From a virus, in the IMG/VR virus record IMGVR_UViG_3300044646_000655, positions 1 to 56,698 of that record: a DNA stretch of 56,698 nt. One strand, 5' to 3'. Positions 56,365 through 56,698 of the stretch are shown piece by piece (within the stretch, counting starts at the first letter, position 1; each line of letters opens with the position of its first letter). The notes below the pieces were generated by a model. That model saw only the letters and a program-made list of their open reading frames with translations. It did no database searches and was not told the origin of the DNA. The position numbers were made by a program, and so were the translations under genes.

Positions 56365-56698
56365 ATGTCACAAAAACTTTCATATTTCGTTTTACCTAAT
56401 GGTGGTGCTGCCTCCGTTGCTGGTGATGCCGTTTTCAAAGGCGGTTACTTGAAGATCGGTGGTACTACTGCTGCTTGGTTGGCTTCTCAGCCTGCTGCTA
56501 TTCGTAACCTTTCTATTTCCGTTAACGGATTGAAGAATGGTTTCTTTAAAGCATATGCTGCCGAAGTAGCTCGTGTTATCACTATTACTCCTACTGCTGC
56601 TAACTCAACTGATTATCGTATCACTTTGAGTGCAGAAAAAGGACAAGAGTTTAGCAATAACTTACCTAATGAAGTACAGACTGTGTTCACACACACAA
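56365..56698 (+). CDS. Head decoration-like protein (cut by window end)
   Basis: ATG at 56365 opens MSQKLSYFVLPNGGAASV and 111 residues are visible, all beta-rich (GYLKIGGTTAAWLASQPAAI, ITITPTAANSTDYRITLSAE). A small beta protein directly after the major capsid gene is often a decoration or cement protein. The C-terminus is outside the window. Confidence 0.6.
   Translation, partial: MSQKLSYFVLPNGGAASVAGDAVFKGGYLKIGGTTAAWLASQPAAIRNLSISVNGLKNGFFKAYAAEVARVITITPTAANSTDYRITLSAEKGQEFSNNLPNEVQTVFTHT

Noticed and set aside
1-56698. CRISPR arrays, insertion sequences, rRNA genes
   Set aside because: No spaced direct repeats of the right size, no transposase and no rRNA sequence were found.

Overview
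This window is a stretch of a tailed double-stranded DNA bacteriophage genome, almost certainly infecting a Bacteroidetes host (Flavobacteriia-like). The host call rests on the AT-rich sequence, on repeated promoter elements of the Bacteroidetes TAnnTTTG type, on mostly missing Shine-Dalgarno sequences, and on protein families I associate with phages of that phylum. It is not a complete genome: the first gene is open at the left edge and the last gene is cut at the right edge.

Layout. (1) Positions 1-22572, plus strand: a giant polyvalent virion protein (over 3,300 residues with protease-, kinase- and methyltransferase-like domains), then fibre and baseplate-type proteins, an amidase endolysin, a holin-like protein, six tiny lysine-rich proteins, further fibre proteins (FN3 type and delta-60 propeller) and small membrane proteins. 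(2) 22614-28755, plus strand: a MazG-like pyrophosphohydrolase, a class II ribonucleotide reductase, a spanin-like lipoprotein, a PD-(D/E)XK-like protein, a DUF3310 protein and the terminase. (3) 50426 down to 28745, minus strand: the early/replication block. In transcription order it carries an SSB-like protein, a YqaJ-type exonuclease, an HNH protein, a C5 cytosine methyltransferase with a second gene buried in another frame, a GroES-like protein, many small unknown genes, two more compact methyltransferases, a serine recombinase, DnaA-domain and loader-like proteins, a membrane-anchored glucosaminidase, a primase-helicase and a family B DNA polymerase. The block is interrupted by a 1.2-kb gene desert (43884-45119) with G tracts, iteron-like repeats and hairpins, a candidate origin/control region. 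(4) 50504-56698, plus strand: two small regulators, a RusA-like resolvase, a structured intergenic region, then portal, scaffold and major capsid protein. The two transcription directions diverge at about 50.45 kb and converge at about 28.75 kb.

How it works together. SSB, exonuclease and RusA form a recombination set. Polymerase, primase-helicase, DnaA-like and loader-like proteins form the replisome. RNR and MazG adjust nucleotide pools, three methyltransferases suggest DNA modification against host restriction, and portal, scaffold, capsid and terminase build and fill heads.

Most unusual signals: (a) 46 copies of GGNCTCAG spread over both strands in several codon frames; (b) a methyltransferase gene whose second frame encodes another recognisable conserved protein for about 717 bp; (c) three tRNA-like elements that keep acceptor and T arms but lack a normal anticodon half; (d) promoters placed so close to start codons that transcripts should be nearly leaderless.
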